Positions 33,645-46,000 of a stretch of DNA of 64,000 bases are shown piece after piece. The stretch is from Catonia carolina (Eukaryota; Arthropoda; Insecta; Hemiptera; Achilidae). The stretch spans positions 62,395,553-62,459,552 of the forward strand of contig JAQMRL010000001.1 of assembly GCA_035578175.1 (NCBI GenBank), read 5' to 3'. The number at the start of each line of letters is the position of its first letter. The stretch's first letter is position 1. A program made the translations under genes and the position numbers. The notes below the pieces were generated by a model. The model searched no databases. It saw nothing but the letters and a program-made list of their open reading frames with translations, and was not told where the DNA came from.

Positions 33645-35215
33645 GGGAAAAATGCGAAATTTAAAGTATCTCTTTTCGAAAGCTCAGGGGATGCGTCCGA
33701 ATATTTCAAACTTTTTAACGAAGTTTCGTAGCGCAAAGGCCACTGCGACCATTTTTGTTCCTCTCCCGAAGTACGTTAAGACCATATATATAAAGTTGCC
33801 CTTAACCCGCCGGTTCGCTGGAAAAACTCAAAAAACCAAAAATTCGGCTTTTTCGGGGTTGCAGTTTTTAGGTTTTTCTTTGTAACACCACGAAGACGGG
33901 TTTCATCGACAAATTTTTATTAGGACCCCATTACACTAACTCCCGGAATCACGGGTGACTTTTCAAATTTTAGATCGGGGTCCTACGGGGTTTGGTACCC
34001 TTATTTAAAAATTATGTAATTTTTTAGAATACAAAAAAATTGATTACGGCATGTCGTTTGGCGTTAAAAACTACATAAAAATGTGATAAACCGAAAATTT
34101 TAAAGTTGTACCCTCTTTTTTGCAGTAGGGTTTGTACTTTTTTATTTCATTAACGGTGCATCGTAAAAATAAATTGTACAGAATATTTTTTGTACCCCTT
34201 TTAATGTACTTCAAAATCATATAGCTATTGTTGTCCTCAACTTGCCGGTTCGGTAAAAAAACTAAAAAACAAAATTTCGGCTTTTTTGGGGTTGCATTTT
34301 TCAAGTTTTCTTTTGTAACACCATCAAAACAGGTTTCTTTTGCAAACTTTTGCTAGGACCACATTACACGTACCCTCCGCATTATGGGAAATTTTTCAAA
34401 TTTTAAATCAAGGTCTTACGGGGGTTGCTACCCTTATCTAAAAATAATGAAAATTGTAAATTTTTAGAACATAAAAAATCTGTTAACTGCTTGTTGTTTA
34501 ACGTTAAAAATTACACAAAAATTTGATAACCCGAAAATTCTCAATCAGCACCCTCTAGCCTGCGGTAGGGGTTGTATTTTCTATCTCCTAAACGGTGCAT
34601 CGTAGAGAAAAATTGTAAAAAATATTTTTTGTACCCCTTGCAAAGTACTTAAAAACCATATAGCTATTGTTGCCCTTAACTTGCCGGTTTGGTGAGAAAA
34701 CTCAAAAAACAAAATTTCGGCTTTTTGGGGTTTGCCCAAAATGGGTTATTTCGTCAAATTTATTTATAATAAACAACTACACGTACCTGTGGGATCACGG
34801 GTAATGTTCCAAATTTAAATCGGGGTCTTACGGGGGTCGCTACCCTTATCCAAAAGATATGAAATGTTTCATTTTTAGAATACAAAAAGTCTTTTGACGG
34901 CATGTTGTTTAGCGTTTAAAATTACACAAAAATTTTATAACCCGAAAATTTTCTATTAGAACCCTCTAGCCTGCGGTAGGGGTTGTATTTCTTTATCTCC
35001 TTATCGGTGAATAAGAGGGACAAAATGCATGAACCTGTTTTGTACCCCACAAAAACGTACTTCAACATTATATAACCAAAGTTTCCCTTAACCCACCGGT
35101 CCGCTGAGTAAACTACAAAAACCAAATTCCGGTTTTTTGGGGTTTGCCGTTTGCAGGTATCTTTACACCTTCAAAACAGTTTTTTAGGTAAATTTTTATT
35201 AACAAAACGTTACAG
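33645..35215 (+). repeat. Tandem satellite-like array, ~430-bp unit
   Basis: Four consecutive occurrences of an anchor of the form CCGGTTCG..GAAAAACT..AAAAACC..TTCGG near 33812, 34245, 34683 and 35096 (spacings about 432, 440 and 413). Each is followed at similar offsets by aggacccca-/ttacac, atcacggg, ggggtcctacggg-, ggcatgt-gtttggcgtt, a gcggtaggg-ttgta word and ttttttgtacccc. Units diverge by substitutions and small indels, so the array is old. Open frames inside come from the repeat and look non-coding. Confidence 0.88.
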
Positions 35216-35312
35216 GTACGTAACGTTCATTCATTCATTCACCTTGTGGCAAATGGTTCTGATCCACATATGAATTCTGATCCACCTACCCCTCTGAGGC
35301 CGAGACACGGGT

Positions 35313-35329
35313 GCAGCGCGAAGCGCTGC
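35313..35329. other. Perfect 7-bp stem, 3-base loop hairpin
   Basis: GCAGCGC, loop GAA, GCGCTGC, in a locally GC-rich patch directly right of the satellite array. A Helitron end would need CTRR a few bases downstream, which is not present. Confidence 0.6.
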
Positions 35330-35339
35330 TGGAGTGGCG

Positions 35340-35969
35340 AGTTTTTATTAATATGGCAAGGTATTTTTAATACCATGTTCACCTCATCTTATTATTACAA
35401 AAAGATGAACTTTTGTTTGTGGGTTTGTAAATGCCTTAAGAACCACTTAAGAAAGACTTTCCAAATTTTGACAGTAACTTTATTTCACTGGACTGTCATA
35501 TGCTATGTAAACACAGTGGGGTTTATTACATGGTGCTGAGGCCCTAGCTACATGAGAAAATCGACCGATGCAAGCCCTAACCGACTAGTTTAATAAAAAT
35601 AACTATTATCATAGTTATTGAGAAAAATATAGAAATATTTACTTACTAAAGAGACATGTCAATTTTATCTACATGAAGGGAAAATTCTTTACTAAATTTT
35701 CTTAATGTCATATACTGGACTGTTTGATTTGTGTTGTAAATTTTCTGATATTTTAATTTTTCAGAAATCTTATGTTATTGAACAAAAATCTTAGTTCATC
35801 AACAGCTGTTCTAAATCACGCAATTTGCATAGTTATCTGTATTTCTCTTTATTCGTTTACGGAGGTAAGTCTCCGTTCAAATACTTACAATTCAATAAAA
35901 ATCACAAGAAAAGTTACTGTTTAAATACACGTAAATAAAATATCACAAACGAGCTACCTTAGAAAGAAC
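35340..35969. other. Intergenic, AT-rich
   Basis: No feature supported. Confidence 0.4.
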
Positions 35970-36372
35970 AGTAACATCATCATCATCATCATCATCATCC
36001 TCCCAACAAACTTCTCTCCACTTCTCTCTTTCCGCTGAACCTTCTCTCTGCCATTGCTCTATTGACAGTGCATCTTTTTCCTGATTCATCCATAACTGAC
36101 TCCATCCATATCACTCTTGATCAGCCCCTTGGTCTTTTTCTCTCCATCTTCAAGACAACATACTTTCAGGTAGTCTACCCGCTTCCATCATAATGACATG
36201 ACCAAACCATCATAGCTCTGTCAGCTCAACCCTCATTGTCAGGGTGTCCATCCTCAAATTTTCTCCAACTGCATCACGTCTCATAAATTGCCTTCTTGTC
36301 GTTTCTTTCATATACCTCCTTAACTCAGTTTTTGTCTTTTCATCCTACTGTCTTCCTTTCTTCCACATGTCT
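35970..36372 (-). pseudogene. LINE 3' end (RTE-like endonuclease-RT tail), minus strand
   Basis: On the minus strand the coding resembles the C-terminus of insect endonuclease-reverse-transcriptases: FGHVIMMEAGRLPESML, a GKRPRG-like basic stretch over two frames, then an MDES/RKRCTVNRAMAERR-like stretch. It ends in a (ATG)n tail (catcatcat at 35970-35998 on the plus strand). Frame-broken. Confidence 0.65.
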
Positions 36373-38179
36373 ATATAAAAAAAAAAGATTGTAGAAACAT
36401 TTAGGTACTATATAATATTGTTATTATTTTTATTTTTTAAATCAAAACTCAATATCAAAAGCCTACCAATTCAGGCTATGTTTAAAAATGTGTCTAAAAT
36501 TTTTTTATGGATTGCTTAGAATATAAATACTTTGTATTATTATATCTGATTTTTTTTCTTATCTTTGTTAAAGAAAGTGTAAATTGTATATTGACAATAA
36601 AAAGTTGAATTGTAACAATAAACACTATAAATAATAAAAATTAGTTCGTAATAAATTAGTTTTAGTGTAATGTTTGAATACCCTGGTAAATGATTTTGCA
36701 CTTTCGTTGTCTAAGCGAATGCCTGGTAATTTTCTTTTTTGCAGTCTGTTTCAGTCGTATAACCTTCCCTGCCTCAAATTTTTCACTTCTACGTAATTCA
36801 CATGATTTTACGTGACATATTTTATGTCACGTTTTTATTGAAATTTAATCAGATTTCCAACCCATAAAATGATTTAATAGTTTTTTCCTAGTCCAACTCA
36901 AAGAGTTTTAAAAAGAATGACAAAGGATGCTGTTGTTGATAATGGTTATTTCTTATTCCTTTTTCAGACATCTAATATCTACATAAAATACAATACTTAA
37001 CATTTTGTATTCCTGTAGTATACATGTTGTTTATTTATAATTCGTTCGGACAAGACTTATTCAATGCAGTGAGTTTGCCATATTACAATTTATACAATAT
37101 TATAAATTAGTAATATTTTGAGTGTATAGTGCGCCGAATTTATTGATGTTTTTGTTAACTAAACTGAAAATTTTTAAATGAGATGGATATGTTAACATGT
37201 GAGTATGGCTGACTGATATACTTTTCTAACTCACCGTTACATTCTTGGCCATTGTGAATTTTTGTAATTAACATTATTGTAGAATCTTGCTTTAAACTTC
37301 AATTTTTTGACTCAAGGAAATTATTCCAACGATCATTCCGCCTCTAACAGTGCATCAAAATATGTTCACATCTCCTTCAACTTTCCGTTATTTGTTGTCA
37401 ACTATAATTTGATATTCTGATTTGTATAAGAACTTTCTTGTCTTTGCGTTTTATTAAAAAAAAGTTTTCGTCAACTGATTAAATATTATAATACATCATT
37501 TTATAAATAACTGATCATAAAACAACAGATTTTTGTAGCTCATCTGGTTCAATTAGTTTATTTCATACATACAAAAACCTTTTAGTGGGCTTGATTAATG
37601 GGAATGATTAATTATTCTGGTTATTTATTCCGATTTAGACACTACATTTTAATTCTAAAATAACAAGGTAACTTAAATCTCATTTTTTTAAAAATGTTTC
37701 TTAACTTATAAAGTTTCCATCTAAAATTTTGCCTTTCTTTCAAAACCTAATGACTTTTCACAAGTCGGCATCACTTTTTTATTGATACAACAGTTTCCTT
37801 TTTTTACCAGGTGTCAAAATAACTGTTGATGAAGAATTATCTCCTTCACTGTCTTTAACTTCCTTGTTTATATTTCGAATTGTGGAATTGTGGAGAGTTA
37901 GCCGCTCGTTCACGGCTTTTGTTAAGTGGCACAGAAATGCATTTTGGTTTAGTTTCATCTTCACAACATTTTATTACATTGCAAAATTAGATTTCGTTTA
38001 GCATTGTAGACACTTCGACCGCGTTTTCGAGAAACCAACATTTCCGTTTACGGTAACAAACAGTTATATTGGTATTCCACCAACAAAAGAACTGTCAAAA
38101 GTTACAGACAAAAGAACTGTCACTGTGAACGAGTCACGGGTACTTACAAGTTATACGTTACTTACAAGTCACGGTTACA
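36373..38179. other. Intergenic, AT-rich
   Basis: No gene recognised. A short repeat acagacaaaagaactgtca occurs twice at 38103-38121 and nearby upstream. Confidence 0.4.
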
Positions 38180-38400
38180 TAGTTCTTCAGATTGACGAGT
38201 AACTGTTCCCCAGGTCACTATTACAAAAATCGGTTAGCCTACTCATACTCTGTTCACTATTAAGAGAGAACGACACAGTGGCCATAGTTCTTTAAATAGA
38301 CGAGTACCAGTTCTTTCCTTCCCCAATCACTGTTTCAAAATTCGGTTACTCATTCTCAGTCACTGTTCACTGTCACTGTTGAAACAGAACGACTGATTTA
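38180..38400 (+). repeat. Imperfect ~110-bp tandem repeat
   Basis: Two degenerate copies beginning catagttctt (38178 and 38284) and running through gacgagta, ttacaaaa/tttcaaaa tcggtta, ctcat-ctc, ttcact and agaacgac. Weaker similarity upstream from 38090. Confidence 0.6.
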
Positions 38401-38669
38401 CGTTAGAAACTAGTGAAACAATTCACTCTTTTATTCACTGTTCACAGTTAACAGACAAAATGTATTTTGAATAGATACTTTTGTCTTAACTTGTAAGCTT
38501 ACTCCTTAACCACTAAAACGGCTATGTATAACATGGTGGTCCATAAGGGAAAGCGTTCACTTTCGTTAACCGGCGCGTTAATTCTCTTTTACGTCAGTGT
38601 CGGCACGCTCTTCTCAGTCTCTTTCTCTCTCACACAGGGACTTCCCTTTACTATCCTTCTCATCTTCTG

Positions 38670-39345
38670 CAGTGATTCTCAACCTTTTTTGCTCCGCGAC
38701 CCCCAAATAAATAAATAGTAAAAATAAATAAATAAATAAATATTTCTCGACCGCCCCCCCCCTCGATAATACAGTAATAGTAAGCCCTACTATTAATAAT
38801 TGAATTTTGACTACAATTTTATAAATGTAAATTTTTTTTAATATTATGTAATCAAACTGCCCTAATATTACGTTTTTAAAGGAAATACAGACAGTAAAAA
38901 AAAATGGAATACAACTATTGCTATTATTTTACATTGCTATTTTTATAGTAGGGACGTGTATGAACATGCATGTATGACGTGCACAGACATGAGCAATTTA
39001 CAAGTTCCAACTTGGTGTACGTGGTCTTCGTAATTTAATCTCCGTCTATAATAGCCTACTCACTGTGAGAGGATGTTTGAACATGCATATGGACGTGTTT
39101 GAACAACTAGCCTACTCTTAAGAAGAAAATTTTAAATGAAAAACAAATGCAACCATCAGATTAATAACTAATTATTGGTTAATTTTTTTCTTTACAAGTA
39201 AGTGGACTTATTGCATGTAAAATATTTGTAAGTAAGTTTATAATAAATGATTTTTTTCTCATAAAATGATTATTTGATTTCATTCTTGTTTTGGGACCCC
39301 CCCCCCCCTATAATATCACTGAGACCCCCAGGTTTAGAATCACTG
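38670..39345. mobile_element. hAT-like MITE
   Basis: The left end CAGTGATTCTCAACC and right end GGTTTAGAATCACTG are inverted, and CCCC-rich blocks follow the termini inward on both sides (gcgacccccaa; gggacccccccc and gagaccccca). CAGNG...CNCTG termini are typical of hAT. The flanking 8-mers (atcttctg, ttctagac) match only in part, so a target duplication is not proven. No transposase inside. Confidence 0.65.
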
Positions 39346-39368
39346 TTCTAGACTAAACAAACCGACAG

Positions 39369-39761
39369 TGTTGTTTAGGTCATCAGCCGAAAAGCTGGTT
39401 TGAACCTCTAGAGGTTTTACTAAGTAAAACGAGGAGTGAGGTGGTTTACCATTGCCTTCCTCACTGAGTGGAAAAGTACGCTTACCAGCATGCCCGGCCC
39501 TCTGAAAAGCACATATTTTCCACTCTGCAAATGATACCTTCACTTCATTCATCACAGGGTCTGGCTGTATAATGAAATTCATTACTTTCAGAGGAGATAA
39601 CTCTGATTAGTGTCTTTTACACCTCTACCTCTTCTGTTTTTAAATGATTCAGTCCTCTAATTGGCTGACCATGCGATAAGAAACAGAACTATTTATTTTA
39701 GCCCTGCAACTAACAGATTGGGTGTAAATAATTTGACACTCCACCTGTCTGTTATGGGCAG
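39369..39761 (-). repeat. Retroposon family R395, copy D
   Basis: 393 bp flanked by a 10-bp direct repeat AAACCGACAG (39359-39368 and 39762-39771). Close to copy A throughout. It sits about 24 bp right of the hAT-like MITE. Confidence 0.82.
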
Positions 39762-39771
39762 AAACCGACAG

Positions 39772-40039
39772 TAGTCCTTTGAATTTATCATCGCAGTTAC
39801 AAAACTGTTATTTTTGTTGTCCACAGAGTTCAAACTATCTGTTTTATTGACATTGTGCATTGTTAATTTTTTCAGTTGAAAATAATTAATTCTTGTATTT
39901 TTATTTTATTTTACACACAATTGGTTTTTTTATCACTAGTTTAGGACTTGGATGAAAATGTTTCTATCAGGTCCCCTTGAGGTATGACACTTTCGAAGCT
40001 TCAACTTCGTACGATGTTACGTTCTTGAGATATTTTGAT
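39772..40039. other. Intergenic, AT-rich
   Basis: No feature seen. Confidence 0.4.
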
Positions 40040-40150
40040 CACAAATCAATCGCTAAAACATGGTTTTTTGGATTCAAGAGATCTGAAAACATGCCGATGA
40101 AAGCACGATTTCAAAAATTTGGCTTGAAAATATTACTTTCCTTTTCTTGT
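40040..40150 (+). repeat. Dispersed repeat, copy 2
   Basis: Matches the minus strand of 30395-30500. An open frame through it (39977-40165) has no known motif. Confidence 0.65.
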
Positions 40151-40869
40151 ATTAATGTTTGGTAAGAGAAAGTAACAAGTAACAATTAAAAAAATTACTA
40201 ATAACTTATTATTAATAATAATAACCATGAACGAAAAATATGCTTAGTAGGCTTACATACACAGTTACTACTTAATCACTTGTAACTATTAAAAGTAACG
40301 TCGACCGCAAAATAACTGTCACCGTGATCACGGTGACTACTAGTAGTTGAAACAATGAACGCTCTTCACTAACTGGTTATAGTTAACGTACAAAAAGTTC
40401 TGCGCTATACAGTATGTCCTCTAAGTATATTTTATGTTGTAGTGGCAAACTGTAACAAAGCAGTCGCGCATGCGCACTGATACTTTCCCCCCTAATCCGT
40501 CGTTATAACCAGAGAAAAACTCGTGACTCAAGTCACTATATTATAGATTTCATTTGTACAAATATTTTGTTCTCTGCTTAACACAATAGTCTTACCTGGA
40601 ACGAGATAGCAATGTCCAGACAACTCTATCTCCCTTCTCTGTTCATTTTCTATTACGATAATAGTTTTAAGAATGGATAATTTTTTCAGGGTGAGAAATT
40701 AAGGTTTGCTCTGTACGATGGTCCTTGGTTGGAAAACCCCTTATGGTTTCGGAAACACCTTTATTTTATGATGTTGTGTGCAAAAGACTGTTCCATTAAA
40801 CCGTATGGATTGTACGCAGTGAATTTAAATAATTTTGCTAAGGTAAAAGTCATTTCTTAAGGTAAAACT
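40151..40869. other. Intergenic, AT-rich
   Basis: No gene recognised. Confidence 0.4.
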
Positions 40870-41140
40870 AGAATTCTTACAACTTGTCAAGCGTAGAAAA
40901 TTGGAGTACTTCGGGCACATCATGCGAAATGAAAAATATCACCTTCTTCAACTCATCCTACAGGGGAAGATAGAGGGGCAACGATCAGTAGGGCGAAGAC
41001 GGATATCGTGGCTGCGGAATTTGCGGGCGTGGACTGGGATGACGTCAACGGCTCTGTTCAGAGCGGCAGTGAATAGAGTAATGTGGACCAATGTGATGGC
41101 CAACATCCATAGAGGATAGGCACTTCAAGAAGAAGAAAAG
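40870..41140 (+). pseudogene. RTE-like LINE 3' end, plus strand
   Basis: Encodes the C-terminal 70-odd residues of an endonuclease-reverse-transcriptase: LEYFGHIMRNEKY, LLQLILQGKIEGQRSVGRRR, SWLRNLRAW, ALFRAAVNRV, ANIHRG and a stop at 41117-41119. It ends in an (AAG)n tail near 41127-41140. Its product and tail match the minus-strand fragment at 25108-25265. 5'-truncated. Confidence 0.85.
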
Positions 41141-41824
41141 TCATTTCATTAGTAAATTTTTCCAATTAAATATTACCTTATCTTAAATTTATATTTGTAT
41201 TTTATGGAATCCATTAAGCGAAATGCATACAATTAGCGTCAATTACACGTGCATTTTAAGCAGGGTTTTAACACTAATATGCTAATATTTTCCAGGATTT
41301 AACTAAACTGAATGAAAAAATAGAAAAGAAAATTGAATTTCTTTATAAGGAATTTTTAATTAAACTTGTATTAGCATCTAGATCACTGTGGACTGAGTTT
41401 GGGAATTTGTACAAAATTGAGTTAAAAGTTTCCATGCCCTTAATTAACAGAAATTGAACCCTTAAACTTCAGATTAATTTAATCCATAACTTTAGAGTTT
41501 AAATTTAACTCACTACTACACCAATAAAGCCCCGAAATAATTTGTAATACTGCCAACTGATCAAAACTGTACATTTTTATTGTGTTAGAACTGTGTCTTT
41601 TATTTTGTATTATTTACAAAAGAATTAGAAAAAGTTCAATTAAATTTTTAATACTTATAGCTACAGATGATTGCAGCTCCAGATGATTAAAATATTTAAT
41701 TGTTGAAACTGTTCCAGTGTAATTAATAGGCTAAGTGTAAATTTATAGTATTTTCACGAGAGTTTGGTCGTTAGCGTGATGTGTGTTATGGAAAAATTAC
41801 AATGGATTTTAACAAGCAATAATT
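41141..41824. other. Intergenic, AT-rich
   Basis: No feature supported. Confidence 0.4.
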
Positions 41825-41908
41825 TCCAGACTCTAACCGGGAACGAATCCTGGACTTTCCGCTGTGTAGTTCACCGCAGAAAACACTGCGCCACACCACG
41901 GAGGCGGC
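41825..41908 (-). mobile_element. tRNA-like SINE head, minus strand
   Basis: On the minus strand: GCCGCCTCCGTGGTGTGGCG with an A-box-like GTGTGGCGCAGTG and a B-box-like GGATTCGTTCCCGG. SINE head or tRNA pseudogene; no tail identified. Confidence 0.6.
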
Positions 41909-42917
41909 CATTCTAAGAATTTATATTTCCTAAGTTACATTAGTATAAGTTACTTTTCAGCCGGGCACATAACCAGTATTTTTGTTTGGGGGCTGAGTCT
42001 GAAGGGTTTTCTTTAGTTTTAAGTCATGTGTACATTAACGTTATATTAGTGAAGGACGATGGCTGAAACGAGCGATGAAAGCATGCCAAAACTCACTGAA
42101 AATTTACCCCGGGACACCCGGCATATAAGTCTGGTATGAAATTTGCGATATCCATGTGTGGAGGTACTGAAGCCCCTCAAGTCTCCTTCCCTACTTGCTA
42201 CACTTTAGCTGAAAATGTGTGAAGAGGTTCAGAGTTAGAGTCAGAGAAACCGGTTACACTTTTGTAAAAACTATAACATAATTCAAACTTTTGAGCGAGT
42301 TATTTTTGTTTTAATTAATACACGATTTGAATTTATGTTATAGGCCTACATAATAAATTTATGTTTTGAAATATTTTATAGATACTGAATGCTGCTTATT
42401 CGTATTTCAACCTATTACAATCACTGAAAAAAAAACACAACTAATTTACTGTACAAGAATTTTTAATTAGTTTAAGTATAAAGTTAGAAAGAGTTAATAA
42501 GAATATTTTAAACTATATGGTGTCTTAACATAGAATAAAATTATATGTATTTAATTTTAGTTAAATTTTTATCAGAATAAAAATAAACGTTGTAGAATAT
42601 ACTTAATTCATGTCTTAATAAACTTTATTGAAAATTTTCATTTTCTTGTAATATTTAAATATATATTTTATAACCACCAGAATACGGTAACAGTAAACAC
42701 TTACCAATGTTTAGAGCGCTTCGTGTATTTTGTACACATCTTTAAAAAATAAAAACTTAAACTTTCTTTCACATGAAAATTTAAAACTTCTTACTCCTAC
42801 CAAGGCAGATAAGGAACATTCGATCCTTATTTTAAAACAGTCTTGCCAACTTAATCAGTTGGTTGTCATATTCAACTTGTTTGTTCATTAATTTTTCCAT
42901 ATTACCGTATTTATATA
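41909..42917. other. Intergenic, AT-rich
   Basis: No feature supported. Confidence 0.4.
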
Positions 42918-43075
42918 GTACAGAGTGTTTCAGGAGGAATCTGCCATACTGCATAAGCTTATTCCTCTCATCAAAATAATGAAAAAAGTTCATATAAACA
43001 TGGGTTCGGAATTGCTTCGTTAGCAGTTATACAGGGTCAAAGATTTCACCTGAAATTTAAAGTGTTATACACATT
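42918..43075 (+). repeat. Possible DNA-transposon 5' terminal fragment
   Basis: acagagtgtttcaggaggaa, then cttattcctctcatcaaaat and a repeated acagggt word at 43032. The layout resembles the 5' leader of insect mariner-type elements I have seen, but it is not proven here. Confidence 0.25.
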
Positions 43076-46000
43076 CAATTCTTGAACTTATGACATTGTT
43101 CTCATTATTCCAAGCCTCTTAAAATACTAAACAGACTTAATATAGTATATATAACGGTTACCAACATTCTTATTAACACATACAAGAAATCATTAAAAAA
43201 CTTTAAGTACCCTAAATGAACTACAGACAGTAGGAAAACTGCAGACGATGTAGCCTACATCTAACACTGAACCGGTAAAACACAGAGCTTTATAACCTTA
43301 AATTAATTTAGTAAAACGCAGTTAGGACCACCAAAAACTTTCTCTGAATAATAATAATAATTTAATTACCATCAAATGCTCCCATTGTTACTGGTGACTA
43401 CAAGAAAAAAAAACTTAATACAAAAACTATGCTTCAGACAGAACAAAATTAACCGCAACTAGCAGACCGTACTGTTACAAATAAATTTAAAATTTTATAC
43501 ATATGGGTATGCAAGTAGTGCCAACCGTTAGCAACATCATCGAATTAATTAAATTTCAATATAATTTAATGAATTACCAAAACGTTTTACACAGTCGTAT
43601 TTTTGTAGTGGTAGGCGATTAAGTGATATTTATTCATTTATTATTGAGAGAAAGTTAAGCAATTACCTAATAAATGTATTAACTATATTTGTTCAAATCA
43701 TATGCCAACATGGAAGCTCTTCGTTTCGATTCATAGGAGGCGCTGGTTACACATCCAAGGGAGAATTGAATTAATTGACTTATTTATTACCTTATGGAAT
43801 TTTTTATTTAGTTTTTTTTTGTAATTGCATTTTTTTGTTATTAGCGACTACGGCGGGTTATGAAACAGTGGGTTGTGGCAAGTTATAATTTAGTGAAATG
43901 AAATTTTGTCACTTAAAGAAGTGTTTTTCTTCACAGAGGGTTAGGGAACGTCATTTCTTCTGTTTTCTAAGAGACAAAACTTTATAAGAATTAATATGAT
44001 GAGTAAATAGTCAATTTTGATTAATTGAATATGTGTTTTGCCGGAGTAAACTATTCCATTAACAGGAACAACAATGCCATGTAGGGTGGCCCAACCATAG
44101 TTCACTTGGAGCAGACTATTTTTTAAACATCGTATTCTTAATTCTTTTAGTCGTAGGTGTATCTGCACTGATACTGTACATTTGGCTATTTTGTACATAC
44201 TGATTAAATTTTGACAGTCAATTATTATGCGTTTGATTGTTAGTGTTGAGTTACAATGTTTGAGAAGTTTTTGTGACATATGGTTGTGCTTCAGTCTTGT
44301 ATGTCCAATTCTCTTTCTTGTTATAAGGACTTAGTCTCATCTATTAGTTTGATGTAGCTTCTGAAGCTTATGTGTATTTTCCTTACATTGTATAATTTTC
44401 TGGAGGATTTTTTAACCAGAGCATGTTAAAGGTGTTGTCAGTTTTGTTTTAGTTTTTGATTAAGTCTCTGTGTGATAAGAGGCAAAAAGAGGTGTTCTTG
44501 AATTGAACTTATATGAATTACTGAAGGTTCAGCAGTTCAAGAATTTGGAAAAAATTAGGAATTATGAGGTTAAAATTCTCTAATATAAATTTTCCTACAA
44601 AGATACAGAGGTCTGAGAAATGTAGTTTTGAATTGTCAGTGAATTGTGACGCATTCATTTGTAATGACTGTACACGGACTAAGAAATACCACTAGATTGT
44701 TCGCCATGTAACTGTTTATTGTATAAAATTTGTCATAGTTTGTGCTATTACTATAGTTTCAAACAAATATTTATGTCACCATACATCAATTATTTTAACA
44801 TAATTTGATGTAGTAATTGGAGTCATCATACATCAATTACCTAAAGATCATTTGATGTAGTAAATGGAGTTCTGAGTCTAAATTTTACACGAGTTTTATG
44901 AAATTAAAAGTTAATTTTGGTTCCCATTGAACACTTTAGTTTCTGCCAACTTGTGCTTTATTTTCATTCACAAATCTGTTCTTATTATTGTTCTGTTTTG
45001 CGCTTATTGTATTACATAATTGCAGGTTGGTTAACAATGGCTTTGCACTTTTTATCCTAATTTTTTTAACAGCAGTGTTTATTTACTTTCATCTAGTACA
45101 TTTAATTAGAATTTGAAAATTTTATTTAGAATTTCTGTATCAAATTTGAATTTACATTGTGACAATATCGAAAAGGAAAGAGTGTTCGAGCATGACCGAG
45201 CATTTAAAAATGTTAATGTAAATAATACGAGTAATGTATAGGGTTTTCCGAGAAATAATTAGAAATATTATGTGTAATAATAAATGATTTTATAGTAAAG
45301 GTAGCTTTCGTTGTAGAGGTATTGTGAAAGAGTTGAGTTGGATACCTATTTAGATAATTGGCTTTTTTGTAACACCTTCTATTCAATCCTAATTTGTTTA
45401 CAGTTGTTAAGATTTATCCAGAAGCCGTCAGAAGGATTTTGTATTTTATTATTACATCGAAAATCTCTGTCTTTTCTCAAACTCTCCATTAGCCCACCTA
45501 TATAATCAGCCAGTTTGTTTACTGCTGAGTCAGTTTACGTTTTGTTGCGATTGAGTGAGTGAACTCCATAGTGCATATCAGTACATTAGAAAAGGTCAAC
45601 GTGTTGCGGAAAAACTGTTCAACTTTTATTTATTCTGTATCTGTTTTTTTGTAAGTAGGATTTAGTAAATTGGTTAAGTTATTTATTGTACTAGTTGATC
45701 ATAATTAGTTTGTTATTTATTATGTAATTTAATTGTAATATACTCGCAGATTGTAATCACTTATTTAATTAGTTGTAATAAATATTTGTAATTTTAAACT
45801 TTAGTGTGTTAATTATTTAATTTACGCAGATCCTAAAACGGACCTTAGAAATAAGGGTCACAATATATTCCAATGAGTGTTTATCAATTAAGTTAAAACA
45901 ACAGACAAATATACATATTAAAAGCTATACCTACCTTGAGATATTTTAACTTCATAAATTTTAAGATGGTTTTTGTACATAATCTAAGAGTATATATATA

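Noticed and set aside
33652..35125. Small proteins in the satellite array
   Set aside because: The frames arise from repeat units, differ in length between units and contain no motif.
33645..35215. CRISPR array
   Set aside because: The repeats are ~430 bp, diverged and in a eukaryotic context; no short identical repeats with unique spacers exist in the window.
35270..35345. Helitron 3' terminus
   Set aside because: The hairpin is present, but no CTRR end lies 5-15 bases downstream.
43941..44279. 112-codon minus-strand gene
   Set aside because: Composition is AT-driven, with no recognisable domain and no splice or start context.
45480..45850. Solo LTR with TATA box
   Set aside because: A TATA-like word and A-rich 3' part are present, but no matching termini or target duplication could be defined.
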